In this document: piece after piece, positions 26,882 through 36,752 of the stretch | How positions within the stretch are numbered: position 1 is the first letter of the stretch | Layout: each line of letters starts with the position of its first letter | Assembly (NCBI GenBank): GCA_963676075.2 | Contig: CAXXNZ010000013.1 | Span: 310,001-374,000 of the forward strand | Length of the DNA: 64,000 nt | Direction of reading: 5' to 3' | From: JAHJQZ01 sp963676075 | GTDB taxonomy: Bacteria > Pseudomonadota > Alphaproteobacteria > Rhizobiales > Devosiaceae | The notes under the pieces: generated by a model | What the model was told of the DNA's origin: nothing | Seen by the model: the letters and a program-made list of their open reading frames with translations, nothing else | Databases searched by the model: none | Program-made: the position numbers and the translations under genes

Positions 26882-26937
26882 TGGGCGAATGCGCACCGCC
26901 ATAGGCACGACGCAATCGGCCTGATAATTTCCCATCG

Positions 26938-28092
26938 ATGTTTCGTTTGGCAATTGCGCTTGCGCTCGCCCTGACCATGACCGTCATTGCCCTGCCGCCA
27001 TCTGCCATGGCGCAGGAGGATGGCACCATTCTGGTCGCCCAGTCCAAGCCCAAGACCTTGTGGGACCTGCTGTTCGGCGGTGGCGACCAGAACCAGAAGG
27101 CGCCCCAGAAACCGCCGCCGGCGCCGGTGAAGTCGCCTTCGGTTACAGTGATGGAGCCGGCCAAGCCCGAAATCGAGAAAGCACCCGATGCGACACGGCT
27201 CGGCGTGTTGGGCGATTCGCTTGCCATCGATCTGACCAATGCACTTGAGCGAGCCCATGCTGATGATCCCAACATGGTGGTGGTCGGTTATCCGGTTAAT
27301 GCGTCCGGTTTTGTGCGCGACGACTATTTCGACTGGAACCAGCGGCTCAACGAACTGCTGATTCAGGATGCTTTCGACATCGCCGTTGTCCAGATCGGCA
27401 TCAACGACCGCCAGCCGATCGGCAAGGACAAGCCGTTGACCGATCCGTGGAAGGCCGAATATTCGGCCCGGCTCAATCGCTTCCTCGGGCAGTTACGGGC
27501 CGCCGGCAAGCCGGTGATCTGGGTCGGACTGCCGCCGATGCGCCAGACCTCCTATTCGGCGGCGATGACGCAGATTTCTTCGCTGCAACGGCTGGCCGCT
27601 TTTGCCGGCGGGGCGGAGTTTGTTGATATCTACGAGCGCTTCGTCGATGAAAACGGCAATTACACCAATTACGGCCCCGACCTCAGCGGCCAGAGTGTCC
27701 AGGTCCGCAAGTCCGACGGCATCCACTTCACCCGCGCCGGCGCCGACAAGGTGGCGTTCTACATCGAGCAGTCGCTCAAGCGCTTTTATCGCGGTGGCAC
27801 CGTTTCGCTCGAAGTCTCCGACGCGCTGGTCGGAACCGATGCCGAGCACATGCTGCGCCCGCCGTTCCAGGGGCTCGGGCAGATTCGACTGCTCGAAGTC
27901 GCCGGCGCGGTGGTGCCTCTGACCGGCGTTGAGCCCAAGGCGAGCGAGCTGGTGACTGCGGAGGCGCCGAAGGACGGGCTCGGTTTTGACCCCAACGAAT
28001 TGCTGCAGGCGCCGGCCGGACGCGCCGACGCCTTTGGCGTCGGCGTTAAGGCGGACGCAGGTAAGGGCGAGGAAAACCAGTCGGGCCGATGA
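26938..28092 (+). CDS. SGNH-family hydrolase-like protein (DUF459 type)
   Basis: This 384-residue exported protein has a signal peptide ending SAMAQ, a Lys/Pro-rich linker (residues 33-80) and an SGNH-type domain. GVLGDSLA near residue 89 gives the catalytic Ser, QIGINDRQ near 155 the Asn block, and SDGIHFTRAGADK near 260 the Asp-His pair. Family members act on envelope glycans as esterases, but the substrate here is unknown. It follows the lytic transglycosylase, which agrees with an envelope role, and overlaps the next gene by ATGA, showing translational coupling. The last 90 residues are low-complexity. Confidence 0.85.
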   Translation: MFRLAIALALALTMTVIALPPSAMAQEDGTILVAQSKPKTLWDLLFGGGDQNQKAPQKPPPAPVKSPSVTVMEPAKPEIEKAPDATRLGVLGDSLAIDLTNALERAHADDPNMVVVGYPVNASGFVRDDYFDWNQRLNELLIQDAFDIAVVQIGINDRQPIGKDKPLTDPWKAEYSARLNRFLGQLRAAGKPVIWVGLPPMRQTSYSAAMTQISSLQRLAAFAGGAEFVDIYERFVDENGNYTNYGPDLSGQSVQVRKSDGIHFTRAGADKVAFYIEQSLKRFYRGGTVSLEVSDALVGTDAEHMLRPPFQGLGQIRLLEVAGAVVPLTGVEPKASELVTAEAPKDGLGFDPNELLQAPAGRADAFGVGVKADAGKGEENQSGR

Positions 28093-28739
28093 CGCCAGGT
28101 ACTTTCCAGCAGGCTTTGTGCGAGCGCATTATCGCGCGTGCCGGCTCGGGCATTTTGCGGGTGGCAGTGACCGGCGTCGACGGCGTTGGCAAGACGCGCC
28201 TTGCAGATGACCTTGCCAGCGATCTTCGTGCTGAAACCCATCACGTCATTCGCGCCAGCATTGACGGCTTTCACCATCCGCGGGCAAAGCGCCATGCACG
28301 CGGCCGACATTCGCCGGAAGGGTTTTACCGCGACAGCTTCAACCTCGATGCTTTCCGCCGCGAACTGCTCGAGCCTTTGTCGCCGGGCGGCACCGGGCGC
28401 TATCGGACCGCCGTTTTCGACCACCGGACCGACAGCCCTGTCGATATGGCGGAGCAGCCCGCACCGGCATCAGCCATCCTTCTCGTCGATGGTGTTTTCC
28501 TGCTGCAGGAGGCGCTAAGGCCCTATTGGGATCTGACGATCCTGCTCGACGCACCATTCGCCGAAACGTTCACGCGGCTGGCGGTCCGCGATGGTGGCGA
28601 TACCGACCCTGCGACAGAAGCCAACAGGCGCTACCGCGACGGTCAGATGCTCTACGAGAAAGAAAACCGCCCGCGTGAGCGGGCGGATATCCTTGTCGAT
28701 TATGGCGATCTCAGAGATCCGAAGATCGTCAGAGGCTAG
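28089..28739 (+). CDS. Uridine kinase-like P-loop protein
   Basis: This 216-residue cytoplasmic protein has the Walker A GVDGVGKTRLAD near residue 29 and the uridine-kinase/phosphoribulokinase features ASIDGFHHPRAKRHARG and GFYRDSFNLDAF, then ILLVDGVFLL as Walker B. Such proteins phosphorylate nucleosides or small polyols; this one is annotated in relatives only as uridine kinase-like. It begins inside the last codons of the SGNH gene (ATGA overlap). Its TAG stop shares CTAG with the stop of convergent gltD. Confidence 0.8.
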   Translation: MTPGTFQQALCERIIARAGSGILRVAVTGVDGVGKTRLADDLASDLRAETHHVIRASIDGFHHPRAKRHARGRHSPEGFYRDSFNLDAFRRELLEPLSPGGTGRYRTAVFDHRTDSPVDMAEQPAPASAILLVDGVFLLQEALRPYWDLTILLDAPFAETFTRLAVRDGGDTDPATEANRRYRDGQMLYEKENRPRERADILVDYGDLRDPKIVRG

Positions 28740-30154
28740 CGCGGCAGGGTGGTTTCACCCATCAGGTCGAGATCGATGGCGCGGGCGGCCTGGCGGCCTT
28801 CGCGGATGGCCCAGACGACCAGCGACTGGCCGCGGCGCATGTCGCCGGCGGCGTAGACGCCCTGTTTGGATGTCCGGTAGTCCTTCATGTTGGCCGTGAC
28901 ATTGCCGCGCTGATCGCGATCAAGTCCGAGCTCGTCGAGCATGCCCTCGTGGACCGGGGACACGAAGCCCATGGCCAGAAGCACCAGGTCGGCTTCCAGC
29001 ACGAACTCGGAACCCGGGATCGGCTGGAACTTGTCGTCGACCTTGACGCAGTTGAGGCGGCGGACGGCGCCGTTCTCGCCCTCAAAGCTCTGGGTGGCGA
29101 CCGAATAAAGCGTCTCGGCACCTTCCTGCATGCTCGAGGAGATGCGGAGCTTGCGCGGCCATTCCGGCCAAGTCACCGCCTTGTTGGCTTTTTCGGGCGG
29201 CTTGCCCATGATTTCGAGCTGGGTCACCGACAGGGCGCCCTGGCGGATAGAGGTGCCGATGCAGTCCGAACCGGTGTCGCCGCCGCCGATGACCACGACA
29301 TTCTTGAAATTGGCGTGGATCAGCCGCTCGCCGACAAGGCTTGCCTGTTCGAGGCGCCGGTTCTGCTGGGTGAGGAAATCCATGGCGTAATGGATGCCAT
29401 CGAGCTCGCGGCCCGGCACCGGCAGATCGCGCGGCTTTTCGGCGCCGCCTGTCAGCAGCAGCGCGTCGTGCTTTGCTTCGAGTTCGGCCGTGCTGACGTC
29501 CTTGCCGACAGTAACGCCGCAATGGAAGGTAACGCCCTCGGCTTCCATCTGCGCGACGCGCCGGGCGACCAGCGATTTGTCGAGCTTGAAGTTCGGGATG
29601 CCGTAGCGCAGCAAACCACCGGGATTGGCCGACTTCTCGTAGACATGCACCTCGTGGCCGGCACGGGCCAGCTGCTGGGCAGCGGCAAGGCCGGCCGGGC
29701 CGGACCCGACGACGCCGATGGTCTTGCCGGTCTTTTCGGCTGCCGGCTCGGGCTTGACCCAGCCTTCTTCAAAGGCGCGGTCGACGATGGCGCATTCGAT
29801 CGTCTTGATGGTGACCGGGATGTCCTCGATGTTCAGCGTGCAGGCTTCCTCGCACGGTGCGGGGCAGACCCGGCCGGTGAATTCGGGGAAGTTGTTGGTC
29901 GAGTGGAGGTTGCGCGCCGCTTCTTCCCAGTCCTCGTGATAGACGAGATCGTTCCAGTCCGGGATCTGGTTGTTGACCGGGCAGCCGCTGTGACAATAGG
30001 GGATGCCGCAATCCATGCAGCGCGACGCCTGCGAGACGACTTCGCGCTCGGCCAGCGGAATGACGAATTCCTGGAAATTGCGCACCCGGTCGGAGGCCGG
30101 CTCGTAAGTGCGGTCGTGACGGTCGGTTTCGAGAAATCCTGTAACTTTACCCAT
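28736..30154 (-). CDS. gltD: Glutamate synthase small subunit
   Basis: GltD is the FAD/NADPH subunit of glutamate synthase, which makes glutamate from glutamine and 2-oxoglutarate. It has 472 residues. The N-terminal cysteine clusters RCMDCGIPYCHSGCPV and CPAPCEEAC bind [4Fe-4S] centres. VVGSGPAGLAAAQQLARAGH binds FAD, VVIGGGDTGSDC binds NADPH, and GVYAAGDMRRGQSLVVWAI is the typical end. It lies 11 bases after gltB and converges on the uridine-kinase-like gene, with stop codons overlapping by 4 bases. Confidence 0.97.
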   Translation of the reverse strand: MGKVTGFLETDRHDRTYEPASDRVRNFQEFVIPLAEREVVSQASRCMDCGIPYCHSGCPVNNQIPDWNDLVYHEDWEEAARNLHSTNNFPEFTGRVCPAPCEEACTLNIEDIPVTIKTIECAIVDRAFEEGWVKPEPAAEKTGKTIGVVGSGPAGLAAAQQLARAGHEVHVYEKSANPGGLLRYGIPNFKLDKSLVARRVAQMEAEGVTFHCGVTVGKDVSTAELEAKHDALLLTGGAEKPRDLPVPGRELDGIHYAMDFLTQQNRRLEQASLVGERLIHANFKNVVVIGGGDTGSDCIGTSIRQGALSVTQLEIMGKPPEKANKAVTWPEWPRKLRISSSMQEGAETLYSVATQSFEGENGAVRRLNCVKVDDKFQPIPGSEFVLEADLVLLAMGFVSPVHEGMLDELGLDRDQRGNVTANMKDYRTSKQGVYAAGDMRRGQSLVVWAIREGRQAARAIDLDLMGETTLPR

Positions 30155-30165
30155 GGTTTTTCTCC

Positions 30166-33100
30166 CTACTCGGCCGGAACCTGAGCGGCTTCCCGCATTT
30201 CCTGCATTTCGCGGATGGCCCGCGCATACTCGACCGGCATCACCTTGACGAATTTCGGCCGGTAATCGGCCCAGTGATCAAGGATTTGTTTCGCCCGGGT
30301 CGAGCCGGTGTAGTGCAGATGGTTCGAGATCAGCTGATGCAGACGCTCGTCATCGTGCTTGGTCATGTCGCCGGTGATATCGACGCGCCCATGCCATTCG
30401 AGATCGCCACCGGAGTGGTGGATCTTGCGCATCAGCGCTTCTTCTTCCTGCACCGGTTCGAGATCGACCATGGCGAGGTTGCAGCGCTCGCGGAACGAGC
30501 CGTCCTCGTCGAGCACATAGGCGATGCCGCCCGACATGCCCGCCGCGAAATTGCGCCCGGTCTGGCCGATAACGACGACAACGCCGCCGGTCATGTATTC
30601 GCAGCCGTGATCGCCGGTGCCTTCGACGACGGCGAGGGCACCCGAGTTGCGGACGGCGAAGCGCTCGCCGGCAACGCCGCGGAAATAGCACTCGCCGGAA
30701 ATGGCGCCGTAGAGCACGGTGTTGCCGACAATGATCGACTTCTCCGGCACGATCGAGGATTTCGGCGACGGTCGGACGACAATGCGCCCGCCCGAAATGC
30801 CCTTGCCGACATAGTCGTTGGCTTCCCCGACCAGATCGAAGCTGATGCCCTTGGCAAGGAATGCTCCGAAGCTCTGGCCGGCGGTGCCGGTCAGGTTCAC
30901 CGATATGGTGTCGTCGGGCAGGCCCTCGAGGCCGTAGCGCTTGGCCAGTTCGCCTGAGAGCATGGCGCCGGCGGTGCGGTTGACATTGCTGATCGTCGTG
31001 TCGATGACCACCGGCTTGCCTCCGGACAGCGCCGGCATGGCCTCGGCAATCAGCTTGCGGTCGAGGATGTCTTCGATGTCGTGGCTCTGCACTTCGGACT
31101 GATAGGGCGTGTCGCCGCCGATCGACTCCGGCTTGTAGAACAGTCTGGAGAAATCGAGGCCCTTGGACTTCCAGTGATCGACAAGGCGATGCTGTTCGAG
31201 CAGATCGGTCCGCCCGATCACCTCGGTCAGCGACCGGACGCCGATCTCGGCGAGATATTTCCGCACTTCCTCGGCGATGTAGAACAGATAGTTGATGACG
31301 TGCTCGGGCGTCCCTTTGAAGCGCTTGCGCAACACCGGGTCCTGGGTGGCGATGCCGACCGGGCAGGTGTTGAGGTGGCACTTGCGCATCATCACGCAGC
31401 CGGCGGCGATCAGCGGGCCGGTGGCAAAGCCGAATTCGTCGGCACCGAGCATGGCGCCGATCAACACGTCGCGTCCGGTGCGGATGCCGCCATCGACCTG
31501 CAGCTTGACGCGCGAGCGCAAGCGGTTGAGCACCAGCGTCTGGTGGGTTTCGGCGATGCCGATTTCCCACGGCGACCCGGCGTGTTTGATCGAGGTTAGC
31601 GGGCTGGCGCCCGTGCCGCCGTCATAGCCGGAAATGGTGATGTGGTCGGCCCGCGCCTTGGTGACACCGGCAGCGACGGTGCCGACGCCGATCTCGGAGA
31701 CGAGCTTGACCGAGATGTCGGCCTCGGGGTTGACGTTCTTCAGATCGTAGATCAGCTGCGCCAGATCCTCGATCGAATAGATATCATGGTGCGGCGGCGG
31801 CGAGATCAGGCCGACACCGGGCGTCGAGTGCCGGACCTTGGCGATAACCGGATTGACTTTGTGGCCGGGCAGCTGTCCGCCTTCGCCGGGCTTGGCGCCC
31901 TGGGCCATCTTAATCTGGATCATGTCGGCATTGACGAGATATTCCGTCGTCACGCCGAACCGGCCTGAAGCGACCTGCTTGATCGCCGAGCGCATCGGGT
32001 TGCGATCACCATTGGCGAGCGGCCTGAAACGATCGGGTTCCTCGCCGCCTTCGCCAGTGTTCGACTTGCCGCCGACCCGGTTCATCGCCTTGGCCAGCGT
32101 CGTGTGGGCCTCGCGCGAGATCGAGCCATAGGACATGGCACCAGTCGAGAAGCGCTTGACGATATCGGCTGCCGACTCGACCTCCTCGATCGGGACCGGG
32201 CCGGAACTGAGCGGCTTGATGTCGAACAGTGACCTTATGGTCAGCGCCTTTTCACTGGCCGAATTGATTTCCTCGGCAAAGGCGTCGTAGCGCGCCTGCG
32301 CCCCGGCGGCGTCCATGTCCTTGGAGCGGACGGCATGCTGCAGGTTGGCGACCGAGGTCGGCGACCAGGCATGGGCTTCGCCGCGGAAGCGGAAGGCATA
32401 TTCGCCGCCGACGTCCAGGGACTTTTTCAGCACCGCGTCCGCGCCGAAGGCGGCCGCGTGCCGGCGAACGGTTTCCTCGGCCACTTCGTTGAGGCCGACG
32501 CCCTCGATGGTAGTGCCGGTGCCGAAGAAGTAGCGGGCGACAAACTCGGAATCGAGCCCGATGGCGTCGAAGATCTGGGCGCCGCAATAGGACTGGTAGG
32601 TCGAGATGCCCATCTTGGACATGATCTTCAAAAGGCCTTTGCCGATCGCCTTGATGTAGCGATAAACGACCTCGTGCTCGTCGACCTCGGGCGGAAACTC
32701 GCCCTCGGCATGCAGCGCCACCAGGGTTTCGAACGCCAAGTAGGGATTGATCGCCTCGGCGCCGTAACCGGCCAGAACGGCGAAATGGTGGATTTCATGC
32801 GGCTCGCCGGTTTCGACCACCAGACCGGTCGATGTCCTCAGACCCTTGCGGATGAGGTGATGGTGCACCGCAGCGGTGGCGAGCACCGCCGGAATGGCGA
32901 CGCGGTCGGCCGAGATCATCCGGTCGGACAAGATGATGATGTTGAAGCCGTCGTTGACCGCCAGTTCGGCGCGGGCGCACAGCGCTTCGAGCGCTTCGTC
33001 CATGCCACTGGCGCCGCGCTCAGCCAAGTAGGTGATGTCGAGCGTTTCGGTGCGGAACTGGTTGTCGGCCTGATCGCCGATCATGCGGATCTTTTCCAGA

Positions 33101-34878
33101 TCCTCATTGGTCAGGATCGGCTGCCGGACTTCCAGGCGCTTGACGCTCGAAAGGCCCTGAAGATCGAAAATGTTCGGGCGCGGGCCGATGAACGAGACAA
33201 GGCTCATCACCGATTCCTCGCGGATCGGGTCGATCGGCGGGTTCGTCACCTGGGCGAAGTTCTGCTTGAAATAGGTGTAGAGCAGCTTCGGCTTGTCCGA
33301 GAGCACCGAGATCGGCGTGTCGGCGCCCATCGAGCCGACGCCTTCCTGGCCTGTCGTGGCCATCGGCGTCATCAGGAACTTGATGTCCTCATTGGTGTAG
33401 CCGAATGCCTGCATGCGATCGAGAAGGCTTTCCGAGGTCTGCGGAGGCTCGGACTTGACCGGCGGCAGGTCTTCCAGAACGATCTGGGTGCGGGCCAGCC
33501 ACTGGGCGTATGGGTGACGCGAACTGAGCGTCTTCTTGATCTCGGCATCCGAGATCACGCGACCCTCTTCCATGTCGATGACAAGCATCTTACCCGGCTG
33601 CAGGCGCCACTTCTCGATGATGTCTTCTTCGGGAATGTCGAGCGTTCCGGCTTCCGAGGCCAGAACCACATGGCCTGCCTTGGTGACGACATAGCGGGCC
33701 GGCCGCAATCCGTTGCGGTCGAGGGTGGCCACGACATAGCGGCCGTCGGTCATCGACATCGAGGCCGGGCCGTCCCACGGCTCCATCAGCGCCGCATGGT
33801 ATTCGTAGAAGGCCTTGCGCTCGTCATCCATCAGCGGGTTGTTGGCCCAGGCTTCGGGAATGAGCATCATCGCCGCATGCGGCAGCGCATAGCCGCCACG
33901 GGCAAGGAACTCGACGGCGTTGTCAAAGCAGGCGGTGTCGGACTGGCCTTCGTAGGAGATCGGCCAGAGCTTGGAAATGTCCTCGCCGTAATGGCGCGAG
34001 GCGACCGAAGCCTGGCGGGCGGCCATCCAGTTGAAATTGCCGCGGATGGTGTTGATCTCGCCGTTGTGGGCGGTCATCCGGTACGGGTGTGCCAGCTTCC
34101 ACGACGGGAAGGTGTTGGTGGAAAAACGCTGGTGCACCAGCGCCACGGCGCTCTCGAAATCGGGATCGGAAAGGTCGGTGTAGAAGCCGCCGAGCTGGTA
34201 GGCCAGGAACATGCCCTTGTAAACCAGCGTGCGCGCCGACATCGACACGATGTAGAAACCGTTGTCGCCCTGGGCTTCCGGATGATCGTTGTAGATGGCG
34301 TTGGACACCACCTTGCGGGCGATCAGCAGCTTGCGCTCGAAGCTGTCGATGTCGAGCCCCGACGGCATGCGGATGAACGCCTGCTCGATGATCGGCTGGG
34401 TGGCGATCACCCCTTCGGACAAGCAGGAATTGTCGAACGGAACGACGCGCTCGCCGATGAGCGTCAGGCCTTCGCTCTCAAGACCTGTCTTGAAGATGGC
34501 GTTGCACTTGTCGCGCAAGGCTTTGTCGTTGGGATAAAACAGCACGGCCACGGCATATTCGCCCGGGCCCGGCAGATCGAAATCGGTGACCTTCTTGAAG
34601 AACTTGTGCGGGATCTGCGCCAGCAGGCCGGCACCGTCGCCCATCAGCGGGTCGGCGCCCACCGCACCGCGGTGGGTGAGGTTGACCAGCATTTGCAGGC
34701 CCTTCTCGACCACCTCGTGCGAGGCCGTGTTCTTGATGTTGGCAATGAAGCCGACACCGCAGGAATCGTGCTCGTTGGCCGGGTCATAAAGCCCCTGCGC
34801 CGCAGGCCGTCCCGATTTGACGGTGAGGTCGGCCGTGTTCGCAGCACTGGCGGACATTGTGTCGATCTCATCAGTCAT
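30166..34878 (-). CDS. gltB: Glutamate synthase large subunit
   Basis: GltB carries the glutaminase and FMN synthase sites of glutamate synthase. It has 1570 residues. The ATG at 34878 follows GAGGAAC; the propeptide of about 38 residues leads to DSCGVGFIA, whose Cys becomes the N-terminal nucleophile after processing. TLDRNGLRPARY is in the amidotransferase domain, and the central and FMN domains follow, with GEGGEEPDR and GYDGGTGASPLTS. CVMMRKCHLNTCPVGIA binds the [3Fe-4S] cluster. The C-terminal glucan-like repeat domain has GGVVVVIGQTGRNFAAGMSG. It forms an operon with gltD. Confidence 0.97.
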   Translation of the reverse strand: MTDEIDTMSASAANTADLTVKSGRPAAQGLYDPANEHDSCGVGFIANIKNTASHEVVEKGLQMLVNLTHRGAVGADPLMGDGAGLLAQIPHKFFKKVTDFDLPGPGEYAVAVLFYPNDKALRDKCNAIFKTGLESEGLTLIGERVVPFDNSCLSEGVIATQPIIEQAFIRMPSGLDIDSFERKLLIARKVVSNAIYNDHPEAQGDNGFYIVSMSARTLVYKGMFLAYQLGGFYTDLSDPDFESAVALVHQRFSTNTFPSWKLAHPYRMTAHNGEINTIRGNFNWMAARQASVASRHYGEDISKLWPISYEGQSDTACFDNAVEFLARGGYALPHAAMMLIPEAWANNPLMDDERKAFYEYHAALMEPWDGPASMSMTDGRYVVATLDRNGLRPARYVVTKAGHVVLASEAGTLDIPEEDIIEKWRLQPGKMLVIDMEEGRVISDAEIKKTLSSRHPYAQWLARTQIVLEDLPPVKSEPPQTSESLLDRMQAFGYTNEDIKFLMTPMATTGQEGVGSMGADTPISVLSDKPKLLYTYFKQNFAQVTNPPIDPIREESVMSLVSFIGPRPNIFDLQGLSSVKRLEVRQPILTNEDLEKIRMIGDQADNQFRTETLDITYLAERGASGMDEALEALCARAELAVNDGFNIIILSDRMISADRVAIPAVLATAAVHHHLIRKGLRTSTGLVVETGEPHEIHHFAVLAGYGAEAINPYLAFETLVALHAEGEFPPEVDEHEVVYRYIKAIGKGLLKIMSKMGISTYQSYCGAQIFDAIGLDSEFVARYFFGTGTTIEGVGLNEVAEETVRRHAAAFGADAVLKKSLDVGGEYAFRFRGEAHAWSPTSVANLQHAVRSKDMDAAGAQARYDAFAEEINSASEKALTIRSLFDIKPLSSGPVPIEEVESAADIVKRFSTGAMSYGSISREAHTTLAKAMNRVGGKSNTGEGGEEPDRFRPLANGDRNPMRSAIKQVASGRFGVTTEYLVNADMIQIKMAQGAKPGEGGQLPGHKVNPVIAKVRHSTPGVGLISPPPHHDIYSIEDLAQLIYDLKNVNPEADISVKLVSEIGVGTVAAGVTKARADHITISGYDGGTGASPLTSIKHAGSPWEIGIAETHQTLVLNRLRSRVKLQVDGGIRTGRDVLIGAMLGADEFGFATGPLIAAGCVMMRKCHLNTCPVGIATQDPVLRKRFKGTPEHVINYLFYIAEEVRKYLAEIGVRSLTEVIGRTDLLEQHRLVDHWKSKGLDFSRLFYKPESIGGDTPYQSEVQSHDIEDILDRKLIAEAMPALSGGKPVVIDTTISNVNRTAGAMLSGELAKRYGLEGLPDDTISVNLTGTAGQSFGAFLAKGISFDLVGEANDYVGKGISGGRIVVRPSPKSSIVPEKSIIVGNTVLYGAISGECYFRGVAGERFAVRNSGALAVVEGTGDHGCEYMTGGVVVVIGQTGRNFAAGMSGGIAYVLDEDGSFRERCNLAMVDLEPVQEEEALMRKIHHSGGDLEWHGRVDITGDMTKHDDERLHQLISNHLHYTGSTRAKQILDHWADYRPKFVKVMPVEYARAIREMQEMREAAQVPAE

Positions 34879-35417
34879 GGTCTTGTTCCTCGCTACTGTG
34901 CCGTCTTCCTCAAGCGGCAGCCATTCATGCACACCTTTGCTTCGGGTCGTACGTAACCGGTACGGCTCGAGGCGAAGATCGCCAGTCTACGGGGAGCGGC
35001 ACTGCATCCAAATGGCCGCTCATACGGGCCTGTCGGCCCTCGCGGTTCGGTCCGGAATCTTGTGCCCGAACCTATCGCGCTGCATCGGCCCGGGAGACGG
35101 GCCCTCAGCAAATCCCCTTGCAACACCTTAAAGCATCACGCCGCCCTCTAGAAGCGACATAAGGCTCCATCGTGCCATTTGCGCCTGCCCCCGGCGGAAA
35201 CACGAACCGACTGGTGACGACGCCAACCGGGCCCGACACAATCGATCCGCGAGCCCGGTTAAATGGACAACAGTGCTGTCCTAAATCCGGGGGACATTGG
35301 CAGATTTTTAACCGAAGGGCAAGCGCCACGCCGCGCCTGAGACAATGCGCGTCAGCTCAGGCGCGCCTGCATGCGAATGCAAGTGTTCGACAGGGACGGA
35401 ATGTCGCACAAAACAAA
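34879..35417. other. Non-coding region between gltB and the small heat-shock gene
   Basis: About 540 bases upstream of gltB without a convincing gene; frames here lack ribosome binding sites and family-like sequence. It should contain the gltB promoter. I see no riboswitch or RNA gene I can name. Confidence 0.5.
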
Positions 35418-35440
35418 GGCGCCGGCTTGTCGCCGGCGCC
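35418..35440 (-). terminator. Intrinsic terminator of the small heat-shock gene
   Basis: GGCGCCGGC and GCCGGCGCC form a perfect 9-bp stem with a 5-base loop, followed on the minus strand by TTTGTTTTG. It lies 37 bases after the stop codon. Confidence 0.88.
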
Positions 35441-35477
35441 CGTATGAGAGGCTAATTGCCTCGCGTTCCGATTTCGA

Positions 35478-35939
35478 TCAGTTGACCGACTTGTCCTCGA
35501 TCACCGTGTCGGAAGAGCCGGCGCTGATCTCGATCTGGCGCGGCTTCTTGTTCTCGGGAACCTCGCGCTTCAGGTCGATATGAAGCAGCCCGTTTTCGAG
35601 GGCGGCGTTCCGGACCTCGACGTGGTCGCCGAGCTGGAAGCGCAGCTCGAAGGCGCGTTCGGCAATGCCGCGATGGAGGAATTCGCGGGCTTCGCTGCCG
35701 GCTGCGGGTTCCTTGCCGCCCTTGATCACCAACGAGTTGTCGGCGGCCTCGATCGAGATGTCGCCCTTGGAGAAACCGGCGACGGCGATCGACACGCGCC
35801 AGGCCTCATCTTCGAGGCGTTCGATGTTGTAGGGTGGGTAGGTTTTGGTTTCCTGCGCCGTCAGGCTGTCGAGCCTGTCGAACAGGCGGTCAAAACCGAC
35901 GGTGGAACGATAGAAGGGGGAAAAATCGAAGGTCTGCAT
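35478..35939 (-). CDS. Small heat-shock protein (Hsp20/IbpA type)
   Basis: This ATP-independent chaperone has 153 residues from the ATG at 35939, preceded by GGAG eight bases away. The N-terminus FSPFYRSTVGFDRLFDRLD is typical of rhizobial class A sHsps. The alpha-crystallin domain follows, with PPYNIERLEDEAWRVSIAVAGF and the Gly-Leu motif ALENGLLHIDL; the C-terminal RQIEI is the I-x-I-like anchor. The 5' leader folds into a hairpin that hides the ribosome binding site, which suggests heat-controlled translation. Confidence 0.95.
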   Translation of the reverse strand: MQTFDFSPFYRSTVGFDRLFDRLDSLTAQETKTYPPYNIERLEDEAWRVSIAVAGFSKGDISIEAADNSLVIKGGKEPAAGSEAREFLHRGIAERAFELRFQLGDHVEVRNAALENGLLHIDLKREVPENKKPRQIEISAGSSDTVIEDKSVN

Positions 35940-35941
35940 CT

Positions 35942-35966
35942 GACAATCTCCAATGGGACGATTACC
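35942..35966 (-). promoter_or_regulatory. Putative RNA thermometer hairpin masking the hsp20 ribosome binding site
   Basis: In the minus-strand transcript, GGUAAUC pairs with GAUUGUC (two G-U wobbles) and, past one bulged G, UCC pairs with GGA, leaving a CAUU loop. The SD bases GGAG are all paired. The bulged G opposite the SD recalls the 3' hairpin of rhizobial ROSE elements, but I do not see the full ROSE consensus. Confidence 0.55.
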
Positions 35967-36113
35967 GTTTCGCTGTTCCGGGGTCCGTCCACGGCTCCCA
36001 TCAAGGCAAGCCCTTCGAACCTCCGGCGTTCCCGGGTCATTCCGGCGAACACGAATGATGTAGTAAGCGCGATTTTCGGTTTCAAGGGGTGGGCAGGCCA
36101 CGCGATCCGCTGT

Positions 36114-36752
36114 CTAGAAACGGTGCCGGAGTCCCACTGTCAGGGCATTGGCGCCATCGATATTGGCGATGGTGCCATAGAGCCCGGACCGGTGCTGAAT
36201 ACGCGTGAACACTTCCCATTCCGGCTGATCCACCAGCGAGAAATTGAGTTCGGGGCCGAGGTAGAACAGGACGCTGGCGCTGTCGCCCGAGCTGCGTTCG
36301 CGATCGGCCTCGGTTCGCAACTTGCCGGTGACAAAGGAGAACCCGACCGTGACGGCAGGTGTGACACGAAGCGTGTCAAACAGCTTGATCCCGTCATAAC
36401 GCACGACCCCGCCCGCCCAGACTTCCGCCGATGGCGCCGAGACGCCGAAACGGGCGCCGATACCGACCTCGGCGCCAGCGCTGAACCCATCAGGATTGGT
36501 CGCGAAAAATTTCTGGTAGCCGAAACCGAGTATGCTGTCGCCGTAAAAATCGTTGTTCAGCGGATGCAGAGCGATGTCGCTGAAATAGCCGGCGATATAG
36601 CCGCCGCCGAACCCGAAAAACGACTGATCGAGAACGGGTGCCGGAGCGAAATCGGCGGCGCGCACCTCGGTTGCCGATGCTGCCTGTGCTGGGGCCGACA
36701 ACAACGTCAGCAGGAGTACGAGAGCGGCGGAAACCCGGCCTGAATGCGCCAT
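36114..36752 (-). CDS. Outer-membrane beta-barrel protein, PagL/acyloxyacyl-hydrolase-like
   Basis: The product has 212 residues with a signal peptide ending PAQAAS. The mature part is built of alternating strands with many Gly and aromatics and ends in a Phe, LTVGLRHRF, as outer-membrane barrels do. The segment FTRIQHRSGLYGTI near the C-terminus holds the His-x-Ser arrangement of the lipid A 3-O-deacylase PagL. If active, it would trim lipid A acyl chains. The ATG at 36752 gives a clean signal peptide; an ATG 24 bases upstream is in frame, and neither has a clear ribosome site. Confidence 0.6.
   Translation of the reverse strand: MAHSGRVSAALVLLLTLLSAPAQAASATEVRAADFAPAPVLDQSFFGFGGGYIAGYFSDIALHPLNNDFYGDSILGFGYQKFFATNPDGFSAGAEVGIGARFGVSAPSAEVWAGGVVRYDGIKLFDTLRVTPAVTVGFSFVTGKLRTEADRERSSGDSASVLFYLGPELNFSLVDQPEWEVFTRIQHRSGLYGTIANIDGANALTVGLRHRF

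Noticed and set aside
32335..34956. Very long open frame (873 codons) opposite gltB
   Set aside because: It is the mirror of a highly conserved gene in GC-rich DNA, has no domain likeness and no ribosome binding site.
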